NCBI RefSeq assembly: GCF_001976145.1
Contig: NZ_MOXD01000016.1
Location: forward strand, 51-49,960
Direction of reading: 5' to 3'
Length of the DNA stretch: 49,910 nucleotides
Source of the DNA: Serratia oryzae
GTDB taxonomy: Bacteria > Pseudomonadota > Gammaproteobacteria > Enterobacterales > Enterobacteriaceae
The first letter of the stretch is position 1. Every line of letters starts with the position of its first letter. The position numbers were made by a program, and so were the translations under genes. Shown here piece after piece: positions 28,334 to 36,780 of this stretch. The notes beneath the pieces are model-generated. The model did not search any database. It was not told the DNA's origin and saw only the letters and a program-made list of their open reading frames with translations.

Positions 28334-30361
28334 ATGACTTCTCAGCAAGGCTTGGAACTGACGCAACAGGCTGGTGGCTTTACCCTGACTTTTCAACAGC
28401 GCGTGTTGCTGCGCCATACCCCGGAAGCTCCTTGCCTGTGGATCGGGCGCGGCAAGGCGGATATCGATATGTTCCGCGGCAACTTCAGCATTAAAGACCA
28501 GCTCAGTGAAAAACTGGCGCTGACCGATGTCAGCATCACCCCGCAGGGGCAGGGCTGGAACATCCGTTTCAGCCGTGGCGATGTGGCGCACAGCACGCTG
28601 CGCATCACCACCGATGCGCAAGGGCGGCTGGAAATGCAACTGCACAACAGCGACCAGACCAACAACCGCATGTGGCTGCGCTTAGCCGCTCAGCAGGCCG
28701 ATCACGTTTACGGCTGTGGCGAGCAGTTTTCCTACTTCGATCTGCGCGGCAAGCCGTTCCCACTGTGGACCAGCGAGCAGGGCGTGGGGCGCAACAAGCA
28801 GAGCTACGTCACCTGGCAGGCGGACTGCAAAGAGAACGCCGGTGGCGACTATTACTGGACGTTCTTCCCGCAGCCGACCTTTGTCAGCAGCCAGAAGTAT
28901 TACTGCCATGTAGAAAACAGCTGCTACATGAACTTTGATTTTTCTGCTCCTGATTTCCACGAACTGGCGATCTGGCAGGATCAGGCCGTGCTGCGCTTTG
29001 ACTGCGCCAGCAGCTACATCGGCCTGCTGGAGAAGCTCACCGCGCTGCTGGGGCGCCAGCCAGAGCTGCCGGATTGGGTATACGACGGGGTGATCCTCGG
29101 CATTCAGGGTGGCACAGAGGTTTGCCAGCAGAAGCTGGATCTGATGCGCGAACACGGCGTCAAGGTCAGCGGCATCTGGGCACAAGACTGGGAGGGCCGC
29201 CGCATCACCTCGTTCGGCAAGCGCCTGATGTGGAACTGGCGCTGGGATAGCGAACTGTACCCTGAGCTGGATAAGCGTATTCCCCAGTGGAAGAAAGAGG
29301 GCGTGCGTTTCCTCGGCTACATCAACCCTTATGTGGCGATCGAAAAAGAGTTGTACGCCGAAGCCGCCGAGCAGGGCTATCTGACTAAGGATTACAGCGG
29401 TAACGATTATCAGGTCGAATTCGGTGAGTTCTATGCCGGGGTGGTCGATCTCACCAAACCAGAGGCTTATGACTGGTACAAAAACGTCATCAAAAAGAAC
29501 CTGATTGAATTCGGTCTTGACGGCTGGATGGCGGACTTTGGCGAATACCTGCCAACCGACACCGTAATGCACAACGGCGTGGATGCGGAGATTATGCATA
29601 ACGCCTGGCCTGCGCTATGGGCCAAGTGCAACTACGACGCGCTGGTGGAAAGCGGCAAGCTGGGGGAGATCCTGTTCTTTATGCGCGCAGGCTACACCGG
29701 CAGCCAGAAATATTCGGTGATGATGTGGGCGGGGGATCAGAACGTCGACTGGAGCCTGGACGACGGCCTGGCCTCGGTGATCCCGGCGGCGCTGTCGTTG
29801 GCCATGACCGGCCACGGCCTGCATCACAGCGATATCGGCGGTTACACCACCTTGTTCGACATGAAACGCAGCAAAGAGCTGTTGATGCGCTGGTGTGAAT
29901 TCTGCGCCTTTACGCCGCTGATGCGTACCCACGAGGGTAACCGCCCGGACGATAACTGGCAGTTTGATCACGACGTGGAAACCATCCGCCAGTTCGCCCG
30001 CATGAGCCGGGTGTTCAGCGCCATGAAACCGTACATCAAGCAGGCAGTGGCGCTGAACGCGCAATCGGGCCTGCCGGTGATGCGCCCGCTGTTCCTGCAT
30101 TACGAAGAGGATGCGCACACCTACAGCCTGAAATACCAATACCTGTTTGGCCGCGATCTGCTGGTGGCTCCGGTGCATGAAGAAGGGCGCAGCGATTGGA
30201 CGCTTTATCTGCCGCAGGATAGCTGGATCAACCTGTGGACCGGTGAACCGCACAGCGGCGGGTGTGAAGTGACGGTAGCGGCGCCAATCGGCCAGCCGCC
30301 GGTGTTCTACCGCGCCAACAGTGAGTGGGCCGATCTGTTTGCCTCGTTAAAGGCGCTGTAA
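28334..30361 (+). CDS. yihQ: Sulfoquinovosidase YihQ (GH31)
   Basis: Releases sulfoquinovose from sulfoquinovosyl glycerol. The ATG at 28334 with TGGAG eight bases upstream is preferred over the in-frame TTG two codons earlier, giving 675 residues. GH31 nucleophile D401 (GWMADFGEY) and acid/base D468 (MWAGDQNVDW) are present. The sulfonate-recognising set known in E. coli (Q288, R301, W304, Y508) is conserved here at Q284, R297, W300 and Y504. This separates it from ordinary alpha-glucosidases and anchors the function of the operon. Cytoplasmic, no signal peptide. Confidence 0.96.
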   Translation: MTSQQGLELTQQAGGFTLTFQQRVLLRHTPEAPCLWIGRGKADIDMFRGNFSIKDQLSEKLALTDVSITPQGQGWNIRFSRGDVAHSTLRITTDAQGRLEMQLHNSDQTNNRMWLRLAAQQADHVYGCGEQFSYFDLRGKPFPLWTSEQGVGRNKQSYVTWQADCKENAGGDYYWTFFPQPTFVSSQKYYCHVENSCYMNFDFSAPDFHELAIWQDQAVLRFDCASSYIGLLEKLTALLGRQPELPDWVYDGVILGIQGGTEVCQQKLDLMREHGVKVSGIWAQDWEGRRITSFGKRLMWNWRWDSELYPELDKRIPQWKKEGVRFLGYINPYVAIEKELYAEAAEQGYLTKDYSGNDYQVEFGEFYAGVVDLTKPEAYDWYKNVIKKNLIEFGLDGWMADFGEYLPTDTVMHNGVDAEIMHNAWPALWAKCNYDALVESGKLGEILFFMRAGYTGSQKYSVMMWAGDQNVDWSLDDGLASVIPAALSLAMTGHGLHHSDIGGYTTLFDMKRSKELLMRWCEFCAFTPLMRTHEGNRPDDNWQFDHDVETIRQFARMSRVFSAMKPYIKQAVALNAQSGLPVMRPLFLHYEEDAHTYSLKYQYLFGRDLLVAPVHEEGRSDWTLYLPQDSWINLWTGEPHSGGCEVTVAAPIGQPPVFYRANSEWADLFASLKAL

Positions 30362-30377
30362 GCATAAAAAAACTGTC

Positions 30378-30407
30378 GCCGCCATTGGCCCCTGCGGCTA
30401 TGGCGGC
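30378..30407 (+). other. Intercistronic hairpin between yihQ and yihP
   Basis: A perfect 8 bp inverted repeat GCCGCCAT/ATGGCGGC (30378-30385 with 30400-30407) lies in the 82-base gap between yihQ and yihP. No T tract follows. It could mark an mRNA processing or stability boundary between the enzyme and transporter parts of the operon. Confidence 0.5.
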
Positions 30408-30443
30408 TACCTCGGGATTGGGTGTGTTCCAAGGAGAATCACC

Positions 30444-31841
30444 ATGAGTGAAGTCAACCAGGATCCGGTTAAATTGACGCTGCCGTTGCGCGAGAAGTTT
30501 GCCTACGGTATGGGCGATGTAGGATCTAACTTACTGTTGTGCGTGGGTACGCTGTACCTGCTGAAATTTTATACCGACGTGTTGGGCATCCCGGCCGCCT
30601 GGGGCGGGCTGATCTTCCTGATCTCACGCTTCTTTACCGCCTTTACTGATATCGGTACCGGGCTGATTCTGGACTCCCGGCGCAATATCGGCCCCAAAGG
30701 CAAGTTCCGGCCGTTTATCCTGTATGCCTCGATGCCGGTAGCGCTGTTGGTGGTCGCCAACTTTATCGGCGTTGGGATGTCGCTCGACGTGCTGGCGAAA
30801 ACGGTGATTGCCACGCTGATCTTTATGGCGTTCGGGCTGTTCTTCAGCATGATGAACTGTTCCTACGGCGCCATGGTGCCTGCGATGACCAAAAACCCGC
30901 AGGAACGGGCGCAACTGGCCGCCTGGCGTCAGGGCGGGGCGACGATCGGGCTGCTGCTGTGCACCGTCGGGTTTGTGCCGATCCTGTCGCTGTTTGAAGG
31001 CCAAACGCAGGTGGGGTATCTGGTAGCGGCGGCGATCTTCGCGTTTGCTGGCATGCTGTGTATGTGGTGGTGCTATTCCGGTGTGAAAGAGCGCTATGTC
31101 GAGCTGCCTAAACCGGGCGCACCAAAGCCGGGCCTGCTGCAATCCTTTAAAGCCATCACCGGCAATAAACCGTTGTTCGTGCTGTGTGTCGCCAACCTGT
31201 GCACGCTGGCCGGGTTTAACATCAAGCTGGCTATCCAGATCTACTACACCCAATACGTGCTTAACGACATTACCCTGCTGTCTTACATGGGTTTCTTCAG
31301 CATGGGCTGTATTCTGCTCGGCGTGTTGCTGGTGCCGACGGTGGTGAAACGCTTTGGTAAGAAAAACGTCTACCTGGGCGGCCTGTCTCTGTGGATCCTC
31401 GGCGATGCGATGAACTACCTGTGGGGCAACACCTCCACGCTGTTTGTGCTGTTCTCCTGCCTGGCATTCTTTGGTACCGCCTTCGTTAACAGCCTGAACT
31501 GGGCGCTGGTGTCCGACACCGTGGAGTACGGTGAATGGAAAACCGGCGTGCGTTCTGAAGGCACCGTTTATACCGGTTTTACCTTCTTCCGCAAGGTTTC
31601 CCAAGGGTTGGCCGGATTCTTCCCCGGCGTGATGCTGGCCTATATCGGCTATGTGCCTAATGTGCAGCAAGCGGCCAGCACGCTGGAAGGGTTGCGGCAA
31701 CTGATCTTTATCTACCCTTGCGGCTTGGCCGTGCTGACGGCCTTGACCATGGGCCTGTTCTACCACCTGACGGAGAAAAACTACCTCAAGATTGTGGATG
31801 AGCTGGAAACCCGTAAGCGCAAGATGAGCCCGGCAGTGTAA
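30444..31841 (+). CDS. yihP: GPH-family sulfosugar transporter YihP
   Basis: A 465-residue glycoside-pentoside-hexuronide/cation symporter, 12 helices expected. Diagnostic agreement with E. coli YihP rather than YihO: ISRFFTAFTDIGTG near helix 2 and VRSEGTVYTGFTFFRKVSQ in the C-terminal half. An AAGGAG ribosome-binding site precedes the ATG. YihP and YihO are proposed to import sulfoquinovose (glycoside) and export dihydroxypropanesulfonate; which does which is not settled from sequence. It is followed by a paralogue, yihO, as an old tandem duplication. Confidence 0.9.
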   Translation: MSEVNQDPVKLTLPLREKFAYGMGDVGSNLLLCVGTLYLLKFYTDVLGIPAAWGGLIFLISRFFTAFTDIGTGLILDSRRNIGPKGKFRPFILYASMPVALLVVANFIGVGMSLDVLAKTVIATLIFMAFGLFFSMMNCSYGAMVPAMTKNPQERAQLAAWRQGGATIGLLLCTVGFVPILSLFEGQTQVGYLVAAAIFAFAGMLCMWWCYSGVKERYVELPKPGAPKPGLLQSFKAITGNKPLFVLCVANLCTLAGFNIKLAIQIYYTQYVLNDITLLSYMGFFSMGCILLGVLLVPTVVKRFGKKNVYLGGLSLWILGDAMNYLWGNTSTLFVLFSCLAFFGTAFVNSLNWALVSDTVEYGEWKTGVRSEGTVYTGFTFFRKVSQGLAGFFPGVMLAYIGYVPNVQQAASTLEGLRQLIFIYPCGLAVLTALTMGLFYHLTEKNYLKIVDELETRKRKMSPAV

Positions 31842-31901
31842 ACAGATGCAGCCTGCTAATTCGATAGATACATAAGTGCTATCAGTAATTAATGGATGCT
31901 G

Positions 31902-31981
31902 TACCCACCGGATTTCAAGTTACAGCTAGGCGGCAAGTGCGTGTAGCCAACAACGCTGTAGCTTGAAAGACGCAGGGTATA
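31902..31981. repeat. ERIC-type palindrome, short form, between yihP and yihO
   Basis: An 80 bp palindromic unit with ends TACCC/GGGTA and inner arms TTCAAGTTACAGC and GCTGTAGCTTGAA, with GGCGGCAAG and GCCAACAACG between them. This is the arrangement of ERIC-type (enterobacterial repetitive intergenic consensus) elements with the central part lost. It lies inside the sulfoquinovose operon, where it would form a strong RNA hairpin. Confidence 0.65.
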
Positions 31982-32002
31982 AAAATAATAAGGACCTGTT
32001 AT

Positions 32003-33430
32003 ATGGCCAACTCTACACCCTACAACGATCCCGTCACGCTGCGGTTACCGCTGCGTGAAAAGCTGGCCTACGGTATGGGGGACTTCGGTTCTAACCTGAT
32101 GCTGTGCATTGGCACGCTGTATTTGCTGAAATTCTATACCGACATTCTTGGGCTGCCCGCGATCTACGGCGGGGTGATCTTCCTGATCGCCAAATTCTTT
32201 ACCGCCTTCACCGATATGCTGACCGGCGTGCTGCTGGATTCGCGGCGTAATATCGGCGCTAAAGGCAAGTTTCGCCCCTTTATTTTTTATGCCTCACTGC
32301 CGGTGGCGTTGCTGGCGGTGGCTAACTTCCTCAATAGTGGTTTTAGCCTGAATGCCAAAACCGTGCTGGCCACCGTATTGTTTATGTTGTTTGGCCTGTT
32401 TTATAGCCTGATGAACTGTGCCTACGGGGCGATGGTGCCTGCGATCACCAAGAACCCGAATGAGCGTGCACAATTGGCCGCCTGGCGGCAAGGTGGTGCT
32501 ACGCTTGGCCTGCTGCTGTGCACCGTCGGGTTTGTGCCGATCCAGGTGCTATTTACTGCCCGCCCGGAGATCGGCTATCTGGTGGCGGCCACGGTGTTTG
32601 CTACCTGCGGCGTATTCTGCATGTGGTGGTGCTATACCGGGGTGAAAGAACGCTATGTTGAGGTAGTGCCGGATCACCATAAACCGGGGATCTTCAAATC
32701 ATTCTGCGCCATTTTCAAGAATCCACCGCTGCTGGTGCTGTGTCTCGCCAACCTGTGTACGCTGGCGGCGTTTAATATCAAGCTGGCGATCCAGGTTTAT
32801 TACACGCAGTACGTGCTGCACGATATCCATTTATTGTCCTACATGGGTTTTTTCAGCATGGGTTGCATTCTGATTGGCGTGTTGATGGTGCCAGCGGCGG
32901 TAAAGCGTTTTGGCAAGAAACGCGTTTATCTCGGCGGGTTGTTACTGTGGTGCCTGGGCGATCTGCTGAATTACGCTTGGGGCAGTAGTTCGGTGTCTTT
33001 TGTGGCTTTCTCCTGTATGGCCTTTTTTGGTACGGCGTTTGTTAACAGCCTGAACTGGGCGCTGGTGCCAGATACCGTCGATTACGGCGAGTGGAAGACC
33101 GGCATCCGTGCAGAAGGCTCGGTTTACACCGGTTATACCTTCTCACGCAAAATTTCCGCTGCGCTGGCGGGGTTACTTCCTGGAATCATGCTGACGCAAA
33201 TTGGCTATATCCCCAATATTGAGCAGTCGCCAGCGGTGTTAGAGGGCTTACGTCAGTTGATCTTTATTTACCCTTGTCTGTTAGCGATGGCTGCGGCAAT
33301 TATGATGGGGGCTTTCTACAAATTAAATGAGCAACTGTTTATGCAGATTATAAATGAAATTAATATGCGTAAAGGAAAGGACGTGACCTTTCAGCCGGTA
33401 ATGAATGCGAAAATAATCAAAGAAGTTTAA
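32003..33430 (+). CDS. yihO: GPH-family sulfosugar transporter YihO
   Basis: A 475-residue GPH symporter paralogous to the preceding gene. IAKFFTAFTDMLTGVLLDSRR and IRAEGSVYTGYTFSRKISAALAG are YihO-type. Its start ATG at 32003 has AAGGA upstream. The gap to yihP is 161 bases and is mostly filled by an ERIC-type repeat, so yihO could have reduced or separate expression. The C-terminal tail is longer than in YihP. Confidence 0.91.
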   Translation: MANSTPYNDPVTLRLPLREKLAYGMGDFGSNLMLCIGTLYLLKFYTDILGLPAIYGGVIFLIAKFFTAFTDMLTGVLLDSRRNIGAKGKFRPFIFYASLPVALLAVANFLNSGFSLNAKTVLATVLFMLFGLFYSLMNCAYGAMVPAITKNPNERAQLAAWRQGGATLGLLLCTVGFVPIQVLFTARPEIGYLVAATVFATCGVFCMWWCYTGVKERYVEVVPDHHKPGIFKSFCAIFKNPPLLVLCLANLCTLAAFNIKLAIQVYYTQYVLHDIHLLSYMGFFSMGCILIGVLMVPAAVKRFGKKRVYLGGLLLWCLGDLLNYAWGSSSVSFVAFSCMAFFGTAFVNSLNWALVPDTVDYGEWKTGIRAEGSVYTGYTFSRKISAALAGLLPGIMLTQIGYIPNIEQSPAVLEGLRQLIFIYPCLLAMAAAIMMGAFYKLNEQLFMQIINEINMRKGKDVTFQPVMNAKIIKEV

Positions 33431-33451
33431 TTATTTAAAACAACGCTCTGT

Positions 33452-33473
33452 CGCCATGTATTATTACATGGCG
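33452..33473 (+). other. Hairpin between yihO and ompL
   Basis: A perfect 9 bp stem CGCCATGTA/TACATGGCG (33452-33460 with 33465-33473) with loop TTAT lies 22 bases after the yihO stop. No T tract follows, so read-through into ompL is expected. Possible mRNA processing site. Confidence 0.5.
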
Positions 33474-33518
33474 GTGGGCCGTTTACGTTCTATTATTCAG
33501 AGTGTTAGGGAATCTATT

Positions 33519-34214
33519 ATGAATAAAGTCAATTCAGCGCTGTTGGTTACGGCATTAATTGCCTCTGCCAGCGCTCAGGCCGGGCGTGCTTATCTTGAAA
33601 CGCGCGAAGCTTACAATACCGCCTCGGAGTTGAATGAGGTTATTCTGCGTGCGGGCTACAACTTTGATGGCGGTGCCGGAGTGATGGCTACCAATGCTTA
33701 TAACATTGGCAAGTTTGATCAGCTAAAGCACAGTTACAACGAGCTGGAGGGCTGGTATCCGCTGTTCCGTCCAACGGATAAATGGACAGTTTCCTCCGGT
33801 GGGTTGGTTAACTCAAACAGCGCTGGCTCTGGTGGGGCACTGTATCTGGATAACAACTATAAATTCCTGCCCATGTTTAACCTGACCGTGCGTTACCGTT
33901 ATAACCGCAGTAACTATGACTCCATCGATTTTAACGGCCAGCCTGCGCGTAATGATACCCATGAGTTTGCCAGTTACTGGAATTTTAAACTCACCGATGA
34001 GCTTAATTATACCTTTGAACCGCATTATTTTATTCGGGTTAATGATTTCTACAGTAAAAACGGTAAAGGCCACCACTGGGAGATCACCAACAAGTTCAGT
34101 TATAAAATAGACGCGCACTGGATGCCTTATTTAGAACTGCAATGGTTGGATCGCTGGCTGGATTATAATGCGGAGCAATATCGTATCCGTGTGGGGCTGC
34201 GCTATACCTTTTGA
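33519..34214 (+). CDS. ompL: KdgM-family outer-membrane porin OmpL
   Basis: The ATG at 33519 (AGGGA upstream) gives 231 residues, matching E. coli OmpL (230). A signal peptide ends SASAQA, then a beta-barrel with alternating aromatic strands: AYLETREAYN, YNELEGWYPLFRPTDKW, GGALYLDNNYKF, FEPHYFIRVNDF, and a C-terminal strand IRVGLRYTF ending in phenylalanine, the outer-membrane assembly signal. Likely route for sulfoquinovosides across the outer membrane. It is the last gene of the operon, the same place as in E. coli. Confidence 0.92.
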   Translation: MNKVNSALLVTALIASASAQAGRAYLETREAYNTASELNEVILRAGYNFDGGAGVMATNAYNIGKFDQLKHSYNELEGWYPLFRPTDKWTVSSGGLVNSNSAGSGGALYLDNNYKFLPMFNLTVRYRYNRSNYDSIDFNGQPARNDTHEFASYWNFKLTDELNYTFEPHYFIRVNDFYSKNGKGHHWEITNKFSYKIDAHWMPYLELQWLDRWLDYNAEQYRIRVGLRYTF

Positions 34215-34224
34215 ATAACAACGA

Positions 34225-34370
34225 CAAAAAACCCGGCTTTGGTGCCTAATGCTTGTCAGTTAAGGCTAACCAGTTCCCTCTCCCTTGGGGTGGGGGCGGC
34301 TCCTTTAGCAATTGCACACGATTATGCAGTTTTGCGTTTAACTGACCGGCATTAGGCTTTGGTGCCGGGT
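34225..34370 (-). terminator. Terminator of the response regulator gene, split by a miniature element
   Basis: The stem arms ACCCGGC (34231-34237) and GCCGGGT (34364-34370) pair and are followed on the minus strand by six T residues (plus A34225-34230). Their original loop was TTTGGT. The element at 34247-34354 now sits in the loop, duplicating it. Because the element itself is an inverted repeat, the whole can still fold as one long hairpin. Confidence 0.75.
34247..34354 (-). mobile_element. IS4-like miniature element (MITE) inserted in a terminator loop
   Basis: A 108 bp non-coding element in the opposite orientation to the one at 19367. Ends on the plus strand are TAATGCTTGTCAGTTAAG and TTAACTGACCGGCATTA. 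The interior shares GCATAAT, TGCTAAAGG and GGGAGAGGGAACTGGTTAGC with the proW-proX copy. Perfect 12 bp target duplications GGCTTTGGTGCC flank it (34235-34246 and 34355-34366). Ends and duplication length point to an IS4-family transposase supplied in trans. Confidence 0.85.
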
Positions 34371-34483
34371 GAAAATAGACACACATCAATGTCAAACGGC
34401 ACAAGCTGATATCAAGGGGATATCGCCATTGCAGAATATCTTCGTAATATGACAGTTCAATGGCAATGGGTGCCTGCGCTCGG

Positions 34484-35170
34484 CTAAACCTTACGATACA
34501 AGCGCCGTGGATGGCCGATATTGCCGTATCGCATTTCGACGCGTACGAACTGTGTGGTAACGCAGTGCTCCAGATAACGGCGCGCGGTGGTTTTGCTGAT
34601 GCCGACCTGTTCAACCACGTCTTCTACCGCATGCGCGACATCCGGTTGATTATTGAACAACGCCTTTACCAGTTCCAGCGTGTTGGCCTCGATCCCTTTG
34701 GCACCGGTTTCGTTGGCAAACTGCTTGGCGTGCAGGTTATATAGCGCATCGACACTGCTTTGGTCGATCACCTTGAACGTGCGCTGCGTCTGAGCAAACT
34801 GGATAAAGCGCTCCAGTGAATTACGCAGCCGATTGTAAGACACCGGTTTGATAATGTAGTCGAACGCGCCGTTGCGGATCGCCTGGCTGCAGGTGTGCAT
34901 GTCGCTGGCCGCGGTGATGAAGATCACTGAACAGGCCGGGTTTTTCACCGCCGCTTCTTCCATCAGCGCGATCCCCTGGCCATCCGGCAGAAAATTATCC
35001 AGCAGGATCAGGCGCGGTTGATGAGCGTTAACTTTGGCTTTGGCTTCCGCCAGTGTGGCGGCATAAGCGACCACCCGCAGGTTAAAGTTCTTCTCAAGAA
35101 ATTCGGTATGCAGTGTGGCCAGCTGCGGCTCATCTTCCACGATCAGAACGTCCAATGTTTCATGTTGCAT
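34484..35170 (-). CDS. CitB/DcuR-type response regulator
   Basis: A 228-residue response regulator: receiver domain with acidic E12-D13, phosphoacceptor D58 (ILLDNFLPDG), T86 and K108, then an atypical C-terminal helix-turn-helix of the CitB/DcuR class (ISKTTARRYLEHC). It works with the adjacent sensor kinase, 17 bases upstream. The divergent 2-hydroxycarboxylate transporter at 37108 is the obvious target. Which name (CitB, DcuR or MalR) applies cannot be settled from sequence alone. Confidence 0.9.
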   Translation of the reverse strand: MQHETLDVLIVEDEPQLATLHTEFLEKNFNLRVVAYAATLAEAKAKVNAHQPRLILLDNFLPDGQGIALMEEAAVKNPACSVIFITAASDMHTCSQAIRNGAFDYIIKPVSYNRLRNSLERFIQFAQTQRTFKVIDQSSVDALYNLHAKQFANETGAKGIEANTLELVKALFNNQPDVAHAVEDVVEQVGISKTTARRYLEHCVTTQFVRVEMRYGNIGHPRRLYRKV

Positions 35171-35187
35171 AGGGTGAGTCCAGGTGC

Positions 35188-36780
35188 TTAAGCTTTCGGT
35201 ATAAACAGCGAGAAAATGGCACCGTGCGGATCGTTGTCCGACACTTCTATACTGCCATGCGCCTGCGCAACGTGGCTGGCCACCAGATGCAAGCCAATAC
35301 CGTGATCGCCTTTGTCTTTGGTGGTGACGCCTTGTTCAAACAGCGTATCACGCACCTGCGCGGCGATGCCGGGGCCGCGATCTGCCACTTCAATCACCAG
35401 TTCATTACTGCTGTCATTAATATAGAGTTCTACCGCGTCGTGCGGCGCAGAGCAATGCAGTGTGGCATCCACCGCATTATCCAGCAAGTTGCCGATAATC
35501 GACATCAGTTCGGTTTCGTTGAGCGATGCCGGGAGTTGGCGCAGCTGACAGGCCGGATCAAAACGCAGTTCAATGCCTTTTTCACGCGCGCTGGCATACT
35601 TACCCAGCAGCAGGCCGCATAACGCGGCAGAGCTGAAGCGTTGGGAGATAAAATCGAGGATCTCCTGTGCGCCTTCAGACTGGGCCTCCACGTAGCGCAC
35701 GGCTTCGTCATAACGCTGCATATGCAGCAAACCGGCCAGGGTAGCGGTCCAGTTCAGCTGTTCATGGCGCATGATACGCAGATTATCGGCATAGCGTTTC
35801 ACCTGGCTGAGCTGGCTGCTGAGGGTGTTGATATCATTTTTGTCGCGAAAACTGATCACCCAGCCCTGTAACTCTTCTTCCTGCATGATCCTGACCCGGC
35901 TGGCGATCACCCGGGCGTGGTTGAAACGACACACTTCGTCGTGCGTATCTTGCTCTAACTGCGTCATGCTGAAGAAATCGGGTTGTGATTGGATCACTTC
36001 GCTGATTTCGCGCCCCATCAGGCTGCTGGCGGGCTGGCGCAGATCCAGCAGCTCGCGGGCGGCGTGGTTGATGGTGATGATACGCAACTGTGGATCAACG
36101 GCGATAACCCCTTCATAAATGGCCTCCAGCAGGGCTTTTTGCTGACGCACCAGCAGCGCAATCTCTTTGGGCTCTAGGGAAAACATCTGACGTTTTAAAT
36201 TTTTGGATAATAACCAGGAGAAAATAAATAAAGCGATTAATAGTAGGACAATGGATCCGACAATTTGTGTCAGGGTGCGGGCATTTAAACTGTCGATATG
36301 GGATTTCAGATAGCCCACCGAGACAATGCCAATCACCTGGTTATTTTCATCCATAATCGGGGCTTTGCTGCGTAATGAAACGCCAATTCCCCCCTTGCGG
36401 ATAGAAATAATGCTTTTTCCTTCCAACACCTCTTTATTATCCCCCCCGATCATCGGCGTGCCCAGCAAGTTACTGTGCTCGGAATGGTAAAGGTGCATGG
36501 TGTGATTATCACCGATCACAATATAACTGGCATCGCTGCTGGCACGGATTTTATTCATCAGCGCGGCAATACCGTCGGTATCATTATTCTTTACCGTATC
36601 GACCAGCGTCGGGATCAGGGCAATTTCCCGTGCCTGTACCTGGGCGCGAGCCCCGAGATCGCGGTGCAACTGGGCATCCAGTTGGTAGTAGGTGTAAGCG
36701 CCAATTAACGTCAACAGCAGGGAGGAAAAGGCCACCAGGCAGAGAAACAGTTTGATCTGAAATGAGAGTTTTATCCGCAT
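35188..36780 (-). CDS. CitA/DcuS-type sensor histidine kinase
   Basis: A 530-residue membrane sensor for di/tricarboxylates. Transmembrane helix about 8-30; periplasmic PDC/PAS domain (about 35-170) with SIISIRKGGIGVSLRSKAP; a second helix (about 172-195, IVGSIVLLLIALFIFSWLL); cytoplasmic PAS (about 212-320, EGVIAVDPQLRI); a SpoOB-type dimerisation region with the phosphorylated histidine in MRHEQLNWTATLAGLLHM; then HATPase_c with NLLDNAVDAT, DRGPGI and GDHGIGLHLV. Pairs with the response regulator downstream. Confidence 0.92.
   Translation of the reverse strand: MRIKLSFQIKLFLCLVAFSSLLLTLIGAYTYYQLDAQLHRDLGARAQVQAREIALIPTLVDTVKNNDTDGIAALMNKIRASSDASYIVIGDNHTMHLYHSEHSNLLGTPMIGGDNKEVLEGKSIISIRKGGIGVSLRSKAPIMDENNQVIGIVSVGYLKSHIDSLNARTLTQIVGSIVLLLIALFIFSWLLSKNLKRQMFSLEPKEIALLVRQQKALLEAIYEGVIAVDPQLRIITINHAARELLDLRQPASSLMGREISEVIQSQPDFFSMTQLEQDTHDEVCRFNHARVIASRVRIMQEEELQGWVISFRDKNDINTLSSQLSQVKRYADNLRIMRHEQLNWTATLAGLLHMQRYDEAVRYVEAQSEGAQEILDFISQRFSSAALCGLLLGKYASAREKGIELRFDPACQLRQLPASLNETELMSIIGNLLDNAVDATLHCSAPHDAVELYINDSSNELVIEVADRGPGIAAQVRDTLFEQGVTTKDKGDHGIGLHLVASHVAQAHGSIEVSDNDPHGAIFSLFIPKA

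Noticed and set aside
28682-29599. Long open frame antisense to yihQ
   Set aside because: yihQ is unambiguous in the other strand; the antisense frame has no motif, promoter or ribosome-binding site.
28334-30361. GH31 enzyme as alpha-glucosidase or alpha-xylosidase
   Set aside because: The sulfonate-binding arginine, tryptophan, glutamine and tyrosine of YihQ are all present, which ordinary GH31 glucosidases lack.
30624-31766. Long open frame (380 codons) antisense to yihP
   Set aside because: It mirrors the yihP coding frame; composition is His/Gln/Arg-rich as expected of antisense translation of a GC-rich membrane protein gene, and no family is recognisable.
33519-34214. Porin as an oligogalacturonate-specific KdgM
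   Set aside because: It belongs to that family, but no pectin genes are near and it matches OmpL of the sulfoquinovose locus in length, sequence and position.
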